A DNA stretch of 64,000 bases from Motilimonas cestriensis (GTDB lineage: Bacteria; Pseudomonadota; Gammaproteobacteria; Enterobacterales; CBDFNC01). Below the pieces are notes generated by a model that did not search any database, had not been told where the DNA came from, and saw nothing but the letters and a program-made list of their open reading frames with translations. Numbering within the stretch: position 1 is the first letter of the stretch; the number at the start of each line of letters is the position of its first letter. Where the stretch lies: assembly GCF_021295315.1 (NCBI RefSeq), contig NZ_JAIMJA010000019.1, positions 20,793-84,792 on the forward strand, given 5' to 3'. A program made the translations under genes and the position numbers. This document shows, in pieces, positions 18,029 to 26,138 of the stretch.

Positions 18029-18994
18029 TCAATTATCTGTTTCAATTTTCGAGTTGGCTAACTCACGTTGCAAGGGCGGGCATAGATTGCCGTCCTTTAC
18101 TATTTGCTGTTGTAACCAACGGCGAAAAATTTGTGCTTTTTCACTGACCGGGCGGTTTTTCGCGGTAACCAAAAAATAGCCGTAGTCAGAGGCGATACTG
18201 GTCTCAAATAACCTGACCAGTTGGCCATTGGCCAGCTCTTCTCCCACTAAGCTTTGGCGTGCTAATGTTACCCCTTGTCCTGATACTGCTGCTGTGATTG
18301 CGAGGCTAGCATCACTAATGCTTAAGTTGTCTTTTAACTTCAAGGCCGGATAACCTGCGGCGCGAAGCCAAGTATTCCAGCTGGTATTGGTGGTCAGAAA
18401 ATCATTAATAATAGTGACTTGAGTAAGATCAGGTGCGCTCGCTAATGACTTGTTAGCAAGCTTCATGCTCTCCAATAATTTAGGCGAACAGACCGGAAAT
18501 AAGTTGTCACTCATCAAGGCTTCACTGTCGCAGTTCGGGTATTCACCTAAGCCAAAACGAATCGCTAAATCAAAATCCGATTGTGCTAAATCGACTACTT
18601 GTAAGCTTGGCGTTAAACGCACTTCAATCTCGGGATATTGCTCCAGAAAATGCCATAACCTTGGCACCAACCAACGGGAACAAAATGACGGTAACGCCGA
18701 GATATTTAATGCTCCAGTGGTGCTAGAAAGGGATACTTTTTGCATGCCGTCGGCGAGTAAAGTTAGGGATTGGCTGACATAAGGCAAAAACGCAAGGCCT
18801 TGTTCGGTCAAGCTTAAACGACGGCTGTGACGTACAAATAAGGGGGCACCCACTTGTTGTTCAAGGTTGCGAATGTGCTGACTAACGGCGGCTTGGGTAA
18901 TAAATAAATCTTGTGCCGCTAAGGTAAAACTTAAATGTTTGGCCGCACTTTCAAAGCAGCGCAGCGACATGATGGGTGGCAGGTGAGTATTCAT
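18029..18994 (-). CDS. LysR-family regulator (GcvA-like)
   Basis: 321 aa: winged HTH at about 8-67 (CFESAAKHLSFTLAAQDLFITQAAVSQHI) and a type-2 periplasmic-binding effector domain from about 93. The PPIMSLRCFESAA start is typical of GcvA/AmpR-like members. It is divergent from the DUF1127 gene at 19096 and convergent with the FAD oxidoreductase, so its target is probably the DUF1127/GFA unit or lies elsewhere. Confidence 0.9.
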   Translation of the reverse strand: MNTHLPPIMSLRCFESAAKHLSFTLAAQDLFITQAAVSQHIRNLEQQVGAPLFVRHSRRLSLTEQGLAFLPYVSQSLTLLADGMQKVSLSSTTGALNISALPSFCSRWLVPRLWHFLEQYPEIEVRLTPSLQVVDLAQSDFDLAIRFGLGEYPNCDSEALMSDNLFPVCSPKLLESMKLANKSLASAPDLTQVTIINDFLTTNTSWNTWLRAAGYPALKLKDNLSISDASLAITAAVSGQGVTLARQSLVGEELANGQLVRLFETSIASDYGYFLVTAKNRPVSEKAQIFRRWLQQQIVKDGNLCPPLQRELANSKIETDN

Positions 18995-19095
18995 ATAGAT
19001 AAGTTTTACTTATGTAAAGATAAGAATCTATCGTTTGTTTATTAGTCAGGTCAAGCCTAAATTATTTATCAAACCTAGATGGATAGTGAGGCTTT

Positions 19096-19308
19096 ATGCA
19101 ATTAGTGACTAGATTGGTGAGTGTTGATAAAGGGTGGGCGAAACTTAAAAATATTTGCCTTGTAATAAGCTGTACTTACAATGAAATGCAGCGGCGCCGA
19201 CGCACTCGTCAACAATTAGCACAGTTGTCGGCTCATCAGCTGAAAGACATTGGTATTGATCCTGCTCAGCAGCAAGAAGAAATTCGTAAATATTTTTGGC
19301 AACGATAG
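19096..19308 (+). CDS. DUF1127 small basic protein
   Basis: A 70-aa protein with the C-terminal DUF1127 (YjiS-like) motif RRRTRQQLAQLSAHQLKDIGID at about 34-55 and a final YFWQR. Small arginine-rich proteins of this family are stress- or phosphate-related and can bind RNA in some alphaproteobacteria; nothing specific is known here. It lies 67 bases before the GFA gene and is probably co-transcribed with it. Confidence 0.82.
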   Translation: MQLVTRLVSVDKGWAKLKNICLVISCTYNEMQRRRRTRQQLAQLSAHQLKDIGIDPAQQQEEIRKYFWQR

Positions 19309-19375
19309 TGTGTGAGTGAGGTGTTATTGCTATTTTGGCTGACAGTCTCATTTGGAATTAACAAAGGCGTAAGTA

Positions 19376-19786
19376 ATGACTGATATTCAAGGTAGCTGTT
19401 TATGTGGACGGGTGGTGTTTAGCTGCGACAATCGCTTTAGCCAATTTCATTTTTGTCATTGCCAGCAATGCCAAAAAACCTCGGGCTCGGCCCATGCAGC
19501 CAATTTGTTTACAGAGCCGAGTAATATTAACTGGCTCAAGGGGCAAGATCAGATCAAGCGCTTCGATGTGCCCGGTCGTGCTATTTCAAGCGCCTTTTGC
19601 CAACACTGTGGCTGTGCCATGCCGTACCTGTCTGGCACGGGTAAGGCTTTGGTGGTACCGGCGGGTTGTTTAGATGGTGAGCCGAATATCGCCGTGGATG
19701 ATCAGATTTTTTGGGCAGAGCGTGCATCTTGGTATGATGCAGCCTTGGCTAGTCAGTGTTTTTTGGGGTTTCCTAGGGTCTGTTGA
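19376..19786 (+). CDS. GFA-domain zinc protein, 3' end supplied by a MITE
   Basis: 136 aa with the GFA fold signature: GSCLCG (residues 5-10), CHCQQCQ (about 24-30) and FCQHCGC (about 79-85), which supply the structural and catalytic zinc cysteines. Family members include glutathione-dependent formaldehyde-activating proteins, but the activity of this subgroup is unproven. The last codons (RVC and stop) come from the mobile element beginning at 19776, so the native C terminus was replaced at GFP, close to the normal family end. The protein may still work. Confidence 0.87.
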   Translation: MTDIQGSCLCGRVVFSCDNRFSQFHFCHCQQCQKTSGSAHAANLFTEPSNINWLKGQDQIKRFDVPGRAISSAFCQHCGCAMPYLSGTGKALVVPAGCLDGEPNIAVDDQIFWAERASWYDAALASQCFLGFPRVC

Positions 19787-20037
19787 TCTTTGCTGGTTAA
19801 TTTTTGTTCGAGATAAAAGCGTTTTGAGCAAGGCGAGCAGTGTGTTGCTTAGCATTCTAAGTAAATACTGCTCAACGATGGGCAAAACGTTTTTAGCCGA
19901 ATCCGTAGGACAGCGTTTGTTGGGTATTTCTACTGCGTTATCGCCTTTTCGTGTAGCTAGCTACACCACAAAAGCGCTGCCTTGTATAAATACCCAACAA
20001 TTCGCTGCAAAAACAATCACGAAAGATCAACAGACCC
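19776..20037. mobile_element. 262-bp MITE with TA target duplication
   Basis: The terminal inverted repeats begin GGGTCTGTTGATCTTT at 19776 and end AAAGATCAACAGACCC at 20037; similarity continues inward for about 30 bases. TA flanks both ends (19774-19775, 20038-20039). There is no transposase. Internal palindromes include GTGTAGCTAGCTACAC (19951-19966) and a TTGTTGGGTATTT/AAATACCCAACAA pair. TA duplication suggests mobilisation by an IS630/mariner-type transposase elsewhere in the genome (inference). Confidence 0.85.
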
Positions 20038-20044
20038 TAAGTAA

Positions 20045-21001
20045 TCAGCAAGGTTTACTCGCCTCTTTTAATGCTTCAGCTAGATGCTCGCTGAGGTAGT
20101 GCCAAACTTCGTTGACTGCCCGGCTGCGCGCATTTTTTTCTAAACAAACCAAATGAATAGGAGCCGCATCAGGGTGATGCCATTGGCTTAGTACAGGAAC
20201 CAGCTGGCCTTTTTTTAGCTCGGGCTGAATTAATATGGGATCAACTCGAATAATCCCCATGTCCATACAAGCGAGTTCTACTAAGGTGCGGCCATCGTCA
20301 GATGCGGTGGATGGAGTAATACGTAAGGTTTGTATTTCGCCACTTGGGCTGCAAAAGTGCCAGTGATCCATTGTCAGCTTTTGATGACGGAAGATTAAGC
20401 ACTGGTGAGCAGTCAGATCGTCAGGCTTATCAAGCTTAGGCGCGTGTTTAAGGTAGTTAGGACTAGCAAAGCAAGCCCATGATTTAGTGCCAATATGACG
20501 AGCAACTAATGACGAATCAGGTAATTGACCCACCCTTAGTGCGATGTCTATGCCTAGTTCAATCAGGTCAACGACGCGATCATCAAGGTTAATTTCTACC
20601 ACTATGTCGGGAAATAGGTGCTTTAAATGTGGCAACAAAGGCAATAGGTAACGTTGGCCGATAATAGTGGAACTGCTGATTTTCACCCGCCCGCTGGGTT
20701 TGGCTTGGGCTTGTTCGGTTAGCTTGGCGGTATTGTTAAGTAGGTCGGTTAGTGAATCAGTGATGACGAGTAATTCTTTGCCGGCATCAGTGAGGTTTAA
20801 CTGCCGAGTGCTGCGTTGCAATAACCTCAAACCCAATTGCTTTTCAAGCTGGGCAATTTTTTTACTGACTGAGGAGCGCGGCAATTGCAGCGCGTCAGCT
20901 GTGGCTTGAAAACTGCCTAATTGAGTAACACGACGAAATAGGTACAGATTAGGCAGTTGCAAGTGCAAAGTCGTGGTATCAATATTCATTTTGGTTCCCA
21001 T
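20045..21001 (-). CDS. LysR-family regulator next to an SDR gene
   Basis: 318 aa with an N-terminal HTH (FRRVTQLGSFQATADALQLPRSSVSKKIAQLEKQLG) and an effector domain of the AaeR/YhjC-like group. Starts at 21001 or 20989 are possible; the second leaves the operator palindrome at 21000-21025 wholly upstream and begins MNIDTT. It is divergent from the SDR gene, which it most likely controls. Its 3' end lies seven bases from the MITE. Confidence 0.9.
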   Translation of the reverse strand: MGTKMNIDTTTLHLQLPNLYLFRRVTQLGSFQATADALQLPRSSVSKKIAQLEKQLGLRLLQRSTRQLNLTDAGKELLVITDSLTDLLNNTAKLTEQAQAKPSGRVKISSSTIIGQRYLLPLLPHLKHLFPDIVVEINLDDRVVDLIELGIDIALRVGQLPDSSLVARHIGTKSWACFASPNYLKHAPKLDKPDDLTAHQCLIFRHQKLTMDHWHFCSPSGEIQTLRITPSTASDDGRTLVELACMDMGIIRVDPILIQPELKKGQLVPVLSQWHHPDAAPIHLVCLEKNARSRAVNEVWHYLSEHLAEALKEASKPC

Positions 21002-21025
21002 ATAGAAACAATATGTTTCTTATAT
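21000..21025. promoter_or_regulatory. Palindromic operator between LysR and SDR genes
   Basis: ATATAGAAAC, AATAT, GTTTCTTATAT form a near-perfect inverted repeat with a GAAAC/GTTTC core in the 94-base divergent region. It is the likely LysR site for autoregulation and SDR control. Confidence 0.6.
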
Positions 21026-21095
21026 CGTGTCTTATTGGAAATAATTCTCCAAGGTATGCTGTTCTTCGTCAACTCATATATTCAGGAGATCAGTT

Positions 21096-21842
21096 ATGTC
21101 ATCGACACTACAAGGAAAAACCATATTAATCACTGGCGCAACCGCAGGCATTGGCTTTGCAACGGCGCAATCGTTACTGCAAAAAGGTGCGCGATTAGTG
21201 ATCACTGGTCGCAATCAAGAACGCTTAAATCAAGCCGTCAGAAAGTTGGGCGAGAGGGTGATACCCGTATTGTGCGACAGTGCTAATGTTGCGCAAATCC
21301 AACAAATGGCAACTCAGTTACAGCGCGATAACATCAAGCTTGATGGGCTAATTTTAAACGCCGGCGTTTTCTATCCGGTGGCCTTTGAGCAAATGAGCTT
21401 AGATAACTTAAACACCACCATGGCGGTGAACTTTAATGGCCCTGCGTTAACTTTGCAGGCGTTGCTACCTTGTTTGAATAACCCCTCTAGCGTGGTCTTT
21501 ATTTCCAGTGTTGCGGTGCTCAAAGCCTTTGCTACCGCGGGCGTTTATAGTGCCAGCAAAGCTGCTTTTGAAGGGTTGGCAAGGGTGCTTAATTTAGAGC
21601 TCGCTGAGCGCGGTATTCGCATTAATTCGATTCGCCCAGGCGTAACGGCAACGGAAATCCAAGCTAAAGCAGGCATGGATCAAGACGCTATTAGTGGATT
21701 TTTTGAATCGTTGAGTAGCACGCCCGTGGGCAGGGTGTTAACGCCAGAGGATTTAGTGCCTGCTATTAACTATTTAATTTCCGATGCGAGTATTGGCTTA
21801 CGCAATGCGTATATCGACATTGATGGTGGTTTTGGTCTTTAG
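21096..21842 (+). CDS. Short-chain dehydrogenase/reductase
   Basis: A classical SDR of 248 aa: the cofactor motif TGATAGIG (residues 12-19), LILNAG, catalytic Ser in VFISSVA, and YSASK (Tyr/Lys pair, about residues 152-156). The residues after strand 2 (TGRNQERL) favour NADP(H). The C terminus (YIDIDGGFGL) is typical. The substrate is unknown. It is expressed alone from a promoter divergent to the LysR gene, with AGGAG at about 21084-21088. Confidence 0.92.
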   Translation: MSSTLQGKTILITGATAGIGFATAQSLLQKGARLVITGRNQERLNQAVRKLGERVIPVLCDSANVAQIQQMATQLQRDNIKLDGLILNAGVFYPVAFEQMSLDNLNTTMAVNFNGPALTLQALLPCLNNPSSVVFISSVAVLKAFATAGVYSASKAAFEGLARVLNLELAERGIRINSIRPGVTATEIQAKAGMDQDAISGFFESLSSTPVGRVLTPEDLVPAINYLISDASIGLRNAYIDIDGGFGL

Positions 21843-21879
21843 TCCGAGCCCTAAGGAAGAGTACCCTTTATCAAAGTGT

Positions 21880-21910
21880 AAAAGCATCAGGTTAAGCTTG
21901 GTGCTTTTTT
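21880..21910 (+). terminator. Terminator after the SDR gene
   Basis: AAAAGCA (21880-21886) pairs with TGCTTTT (21902-21908) and runs into a T tract. It lies between convergent genes. Confidence 0.6.
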
Positions 21911-21912
21911 CG

Positions 21913-22647
21913 TTAACCCAAAAAGGTGCTCACGGGCTTGCAGGTACTGTGATAACTCTCCAGTTGGATCAAGCCTTGTAAAATAAAGCCGTGGTAACGA
22001 GCTTGAGCAAGTTGATGATCAAGGCTCGGCGCAAAATAGTAAGTTATGTCCTCAGCGCCTGTTTGCTCTACCGGAATAAGCTGTAACTCACCCCAAGGCG
22101 CAAGCTGAGTGGTGATAGGGGCCTTAACTTGGTATTGATAAGGCTCGATGCCGTCGGAAGCTTGGCGAATTAAGCTAAACTCCTGTTGCCCCTGTAGCAC
22201 CAGCTCGCGGATTTGAATGGCTAAGGTGTCAACATCGCGCAGTGGGATTTGCGTTGAGTGGTAGCTTGTTGTTTTGCCATCCAGCTCAACTAGAGAGTCG
22301 AGGCCGTTATTGCTAAATGAAGCGCGCATGTTTCGCGATCTAAACCCCGACACCTGTTGCTGAAATTGCGTGGTGAGCCATGCTTTTTCAGTGTTAGACC
22401 AAGTCAGTTCGGCGCGCTGTTGATACTGAGTGGCAATCCCTAAAATAGCGGCGTGACTGTTTGAGGTGATCACCGCTGACTGACCCTGCCAAGCTTCCAC
22501 TCTGGTCATGGTTCCAGTATGTAAACCGCCAAGGTAAACAGAATAGCTAGCCGCACGACTGCACTGTTCGCCGCGATTACTGGCTGACACGGGATCGCTC
22601 GCCATTAGGCACGCTAGCAATAACATGGGGAGATGCATCCAGCGCAT
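21913..22647 (-). CDS. Exported DUF3108-like protein
   Basis: 244 aa from the chosen ATG (MRWMHLPMLLLACLMAS), giving a signal peptide cut near PVSA|SN. The mature part has the DUF3108 pattern: YSVYLGGLHTGTMTR, then a region near DVDTLAIQIRELVLQGQ, and YQYQV with a final strand-rich segment. Members are periplasmic, of unknown role, and often near envelope genes. In-frame ATGs at 22713 and 22674 lie inside the upstream barrel gene and would give an unlikely leader. It follows the Omp85-like gene by 13 bases, so the pair is probably one operon. Confidence 0.75.
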   Translation of the reverse strand: MRWMHLPMLLLACLMASDPVSASNRGEQCSRAASYSVYLGGLHTGTMTRVEAWQGQSAVITSNSHAAILGIATQYQQRAELTWSNTEKAWLTTQFQQQVSGFRSRNMRASFSNNGLDSLVELDGKTTSYHSTQIPLRDVDTLAIQIRELVLQGQQEFSLIRQASDGIEPYQYQVKAPITTQLAPWGELQLIPVEQTGAEDITYYFAPSLDHQLAQARYHGFILQGLIQLESYHSTCKPVSTFLG

Positions 22648-22660
22648 CTCAGTACAGCCT

Positions 22661-23812
22661 TTAAAATACTTCATTAACATTGAGATAGAAGTTAGTGTCA
22701 TTTTTGCCAACACCTACGTCAAAGCGTAAATTGATCTGGTCTTTAAGATTAAAACGAAAGCCGGTGCCAAAAGAGGTGAGTACGTCATCATTGAGTTTGC
22801 TAACGTGAGAGGCAACACTGCCCGCCGCGCCCCAAAATACCATGCCAAAGCGTTGGTAAATGGGTAAGCGGTATTCAACCTGTCCCATCATCATTTGCTC
22901 ATCACGATAGCGACCCTTGATATAGCCACGCATGGCATTTGAACCGCCTAAATCCGGCAATAAATTCCATGGCACATCGCCATCGGTAAAATGCCCTTGT
23001 AGTTGCCAAGCGATCAAGCCCGGTGCTGACGGCAGGTCAATATAGTTGGCTAATTCAACGTCATAAGTTGAAAACGAAGCATATTCATCATTATGATAAA
23101 GTCCCGCGTCAATCTGAAATAGCCAGCCTTTGCTGGCGTTTAAGCGGTAATCTCTTGAATCGTAAATACTGCTGAGCACCGCGCCCGCACTCACATTGCT
23201 AGGTAATACGCCCTCGGCATCCACCTTGGTACCTGTTTCGACAAATTCTAACTTGTCTGCGCTGGCGTAAAGCAAGTCAGCCCCGACGCCAAGAAAGTAA
23301 TTATCAGCAAACTCGGTCATCCAACGTGGCTTAAAGCGCAACAGCTGTTCATCAAATTCATGCTTGTTAGTATCAATATCGCCATTAAGGATGCCGCGTC
23401 CATAATAGACGGCGGCTTCATTATGTAGTTCTAATTCCAGCAACAGCCGCTGCCTGCCTTGATTTAAAAAGGTCATGCTTTCTACTTCAACGCCGTAAGA
23501 TTTATTGGCAGAAGCAAAAGAGTTAATGACTAAAGAAGAAGGCTGCTCTTGCTTGGCCGCACCGTCAGCCTTATACAAACCAACCACCAATAATCCGACA
23601 CCAAATTTTTTCTCTGGCGTGTAATAAGCGGTGGGCAAATAACTCATATCGATGGTTTTACTGTCGTCAAACCCTCCGTCAGCACCAAATACCGATAATG
23701 TATTGTCAATCCACGTTGGCTCCATGTCTGCTGGTGTATCAAATAAAGGCTCAACAACGGCATGCGCGCTATTGGCGCACAGCAACAGGGATAACAATAC
23801 TTTTCGGGTCAT
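22661..23812 (-). CDS. Omp85-superfamily outer-membrane barrel without POTRA domains
   Basis: 383 aa with a signal peptide (about 1-18, ending AHA). The rest is a surface-antigen-type 16-strand barrel. The loop-6 signature appears as AMRGYIKGRYRD (about 290), which corresponds to the VRGY/F motif of BamA, TamA and FhaC. There is no room for POTRA domains, so it resembles small patatin-like or stand-alone Omp85 barrels. It is likely to be co-expressed with the DUF3108-like periplasmic protein that starts 13 bases after its stop. The substrate is unknown. Confidence 0.85.
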   Translation of the reverse strand: MTRKVLLSLLLCANSAHAVVEPLFDTPADMEPTWIDNTLSVFGADGGFDDSKTIDMSYLPTAYYTPEKKFGVGLLVVGLYKADGAAKQEQPSSLVINSFASANKSYGVEVESMTFLNQGRQRLLLELELHNEAAVYYGRGILNGDIDTNKHEFDEQLLRFKPRWMTEFADNYFLGVGADLLYASADKLEFVETGTKVDAEGVLPSNVSAGAVLSSIYDSRDYRLNASKGWLFQIDAGLYHNDEYASFSTYDVELANYIDLPSAPGLIAWQLQGHFTDGDVPWNLLPDLGGSNAMRGYIKGRYRDEQMMMGQVEYRLPIYQRFGMVFWGAAGSVASHVSKLNDDVLTSFGTGFRFNLKDQINLRFDVGVGKNDTNFYLNVNEVF

Positions 23813-23964
23813 AACGGCTCGGTTCGGGTAAGGGGAATTATTTGGTGGATTTTTATAACATACTTTAACGCATCATTAGGTGTGGATTATTGCATCCTTA
23901 TGTTTTATTTTTATGATTATTTGAACTTACCTTGATGCCAATTGGGGCTGATAAAGGACTATTT

Positions 23965-24240
23965 ATGCCTTCTTTCCAATTTTTTAAGCGCTATGACAGC
24001 GGCTCATTAACTTATCTAGATGTTGATTCAGCGACCTTTGCGGATGAAAAAACGCAGCTACTTGAGCAAGGCTTTGAAGTGGCTAATAATTATTATATTC
24101 AAGCTGCCACTGCTGAAGAAGCCTTGACACTAGCTGCCCAGCCACAATTAGAAGCGCTGGATAGCTATGGCGCTTTAACCCAGTCAATGATTGGTGTGTA
24201 TGAATTAGCCAAAGAGCAAATAAAGAAAGTGCGCAGTTAA
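23965..24240 (+). CDS. Hypothetical protein (91 aa)
   Basis: Start ATG 23965 (MPSFQFFKRYDSG) is chosen because AAGGA lies at 23954-23958; an upstream in-frame start exists but has no such site. The protein is acidic and soluble, with Tyr- and Ala-rich helices at the C-terminal half. No family is recognised. It heads a run of small genes (24.0-25.5 kb) on the same strand. Confidence 0.65.
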   Translation: MPSFQFFKRYDSGSLTYLDVDSATFADEKTQLLEQGFEVANNYYIQAATAEEALTLAAQPQLEALDSYGALTQSMIGVYELAKEQIKKVRS

Positions 24241-24260
24241 ATCGACTAACTTTGTCAGTG

Positions 24261-24632
24261 ATGAAAATATGCCCATCATGTGGTAACAGCGGAGTCGCTA
24301 GCTGGCGTTTAATCTGTGCTGCGGTCGGCATCACTTGTTTCTCAAGCTGCGCTAGCTGTGGCTACCATTATGCTGTCAGCAAGTTATGGCAGTTGGGCGT
24401 TGTATTGATAGCGCTTGTTAGTTTTATATTGTCTGTGACGTTCAGCGTTGTTCATCAAGGCTTTTCCCCCTACCTGATAGGCGTGTTAGCCGTGGCATTA
24501 TTCTTAATTATGCTGATGAGGTTTGCTGAACCCGTTGCCGCCTCGCCGCAAAAAATAAAAAGTCCTTGGGTCTTTTTATTTTTTACTTTGTCGATGTTGG
24601 TGCTGTTTTCATTATTGCAGCTGGCGCGCTAA
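24261..24632 (+). CDS. Small zinc-ribbon membrane protein
   Basis: 123 aa from ATG 24261: MKICPSCG near the N terminus and a second CASCG about 27 residues later form a zinc ribbon. Three hydrophobic segments follow (about 45-65, 70-90, 105-122). No function is known for such proteins. It lies 20 bases after the previous gene. Upstream TTG and GTG codons are possible but less likely starts. Confidence 0.68.
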   Translation: MKICPSCGNSGVASWRLICAAVGITCFSSCASCGYHYAVSKLWQLGVVLIALVSFILSVTFSVVHQGFSPYLIGVLAVALFLIMLMRFAEPVAASPQKIKSPWVFLFFTLSMLVLFSLLQLAR

Positions 24633-24676
24633 GTATCAGAACTGCTGACCGATGCAATATCATCAAGGAACCGCGT

Positions 24677-25048
24677 GTGGCGATTTCATCAAAGTTTAAG
24701 AATATTTTGAATAAGTCGAAGGCCTTTTTCACCAAAGCAGCTTTAATTATATTAAAAGTAATATTTGCCATAGTACTGGTTCAGGTTTTACTGGTAGGTG
24801 TAGTATTTGGTATCAATCATTATTACCGCACGCCCTTGCAACAGTTTTGCTCGGAAGTTGAGTTAAATAAGCCTGTTAGTGATGTGATAACGCTGGCCGA
24901 AGGGCACTCGTTTTTTATTTTGGATATGCGTGACAAATACGACAGGGTGGGCATATTGAATCATCGGGCGCATTATTTTCGCTACGAATGTGCGATCACT
25001 GTGGTGAATGATGTTGTGACCGAAACTAAGATGGTAATCGCAGATTAA
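24677..25048 (+). CDS. Hypothetical single-pass membrane protein
   Basis: GTG 24677 is chosen because AAGGA at 24664-24668 is well placed; a longer reading from 24566 would overlap the previous gene by 67 bases. The 123-aa product has a basic N terminus, one strong membrane helix (about 18-45) and a soluble, probably periplasmic, domain with two cysteines (QQFCSE, YECAI). No family is recognised. Confidence 0.62.
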   Translation: MAISSKFKNILNKSKAFFTKAALIILKVIFAIVLVQVLLVGVVFGINHYYRTPLQQFCSEVELNKPVSDVITLAEGHSFFILDMRDKYDRVGILNHRAHYFRYECAITVVNDVVTETKMVIAD

Positions 25049-25065
25049 CCCAAGGGATTAAGGTA

Positions 25066-25482
25066 ATGATTGCAGTAAACGGACGTTTTAATATTTACAA
25101 TCAAGTGGATAAGGTTGATTTAGCGAGAGTAAAAGCCTTACTCGGTTTATCCTATTGGGCGGCGCAGCGAAGCTTAGAAGACATCGCCACTTCAGTGCAA
25201 CACTCGCAATGTTTTTCCCTTTATGATCAGCAGCTCCAAATCGGTTTTGCCCGAATTGTCACCGATTATGTGTCGTTTGCGTACTTAGCCGATGTCATCA
25301 TTGACCCTGAATATCGCGGCCAAGGGCTGGGTAAATGGTTAGTCGAAACCGTGGTCAGCGATCCGCGTTGGCAAGGTAAGCTACTGCTGTTAGCCACCGA
25401 TGACGCGCATGGTCTCTATCAACGTCATGGCTTTGCCGAAAGTAGCAAACTGATGGGCATGGGTATCAGAGAGCAAAGATAA
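25066..25482 (+). CDS. GNAT-family N-acetyltransferase
   Basis: 138 aa with a full GNAT core: beta4 (ADVIIDPEYRGQGLGKWL, about residues 73-90) carries the acetyl-CoA pyrophosphate loop RGQGLG, and a C-terminal YQRHGF is typical of motif B. It is related to small YjdJ/YncA-like enzymes; the substrate is unknown. AAGG lies before the start. Its stop overlaps (TAATG) the ATG of a truncated reading frame. Confidence 0.88.
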   Translation: MIAVNGRFNIYNQVDKVDLARVKALLGLSYWAAQRSLEDIATSVQHSQCFSLYDQQLQIGFARIVTDYVSFAYLADVIIDPEYRGQGLGKWLVETVVSDPRWQGKLLLLATDDAHGLYQRHGFAESSKLMGMGIREQR

Positions 25483-25565
25483 TGCAGCCGATTGATGATG
25501 GCTTGGTAAGCGCGGCAGAAACAGCCTTTTTAGGTAGCTACCTCGTATGTAACGTGCGAGTTTAA
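25482..25565 (+). pseudogene. Gene fragment coupled to the GNAT stop
   Basis: An ATG overlapping the GNAT stop (TAATG) opens a 27-codon frame, MQPIDDGLVSAAETAFLG..., which ends abruptly as the sequence becomes A+T-rich. The coupling looks like the start of a genuine operon gene whose body was lost to an insertion or deletion at about 25530-25565. It could also be a chance short frame. Confidence 0.35.
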
Positions 25566-25581
25566 AAGTATGTGATTGTTA

Positions 25582-25911
25582 ATGAATAGAATTCATAGTA
25601 AAGATTTATTTAGGCGATTAAAGTTTAGGTATCGATTGTTAACACGATTTGTAGCGCTTTCTGCGTTGATGCCATCTGTTGGAGTAATGTTTTTCTTTAT
25701 ACCTTTCTTTGAATCTATAGAGGAAAATTATTCAAGAAGTATTGTTGGGCTCGTTGCTATTACCTGTATTTTGCCTATGTGTGTCTGCAATTTCGTAGCA
25801 GTATTTTATGGGTATCGATTTATCCTTAAGAAGAGAATCGGAATCACTAACGAGCAATATAAGCTTTTGGCATGGTGCAAGTGGTATCCAGCATCGTGGC
25901 TCAAACGTTAG
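25582..25911 (+). CDS. Hypothetical two-helix membrane protein
   Basis: 109 aa, basic N terminus and two hydrophobic segments (about 27-47 and 58-82), ending in a tryptophan-rich, basic tail. No family is recognised. The DNA is clearly more A+T-rich than the GNAT genes on either side, which suggests acquired DNA. No good ribosome site is visible. The stop lies in ACGTTAGGTG. Confidence 0.45.
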   Translation: MNRIHSKDLFRRLKFRYRLLTRFVALSALMPSVGVMFFFIPFFESIEENYSRSIVGLVAITCILPMCVCNFVAVFYGYRFILKKRIGITNEQYKLLAWCKWYPASWLKR

Positions 25912-25955
25912 GTGTTGTCGGTGATTTTGTTGTCTACGTTGCAAATGCATGCGAG

Positions 25956-26090
25956 ATGCAAAATGGCAATGAAGTAGAGTTTGAAGAGGTGTATGAGACA
26001 ATAAAGTGTTTCCTATATCGTGATTTTGATATCCCTAGCAATGAAATAAATCTGAAATCTCGTTTTGTCGATGACCTAGGAATGGGGTAG
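25956..26090 (+). pseudogene. Truncated acyl-carrier-like (DUF1493-type) gene
   Basis: A 44-codon frame with the N-terminal helix of a carrier protein (EEVYETIKCFLYRDFDIP) followed by KSRFVDDLGM. In ACP-like and DUF1493 proteins the next residues form the D-S or D-D-A segment and helix 2. Here the frame reads G then stop, so helices 2 and 3 are missing. A 5' extension to 25872 is open but unlike the family. Confidence 0.45.
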
Positions 26091-26138
26091 TAATGAAAAA
26101 ACGGGCTATCATTAAATGATCGTTAGATTGAGCAAAAC

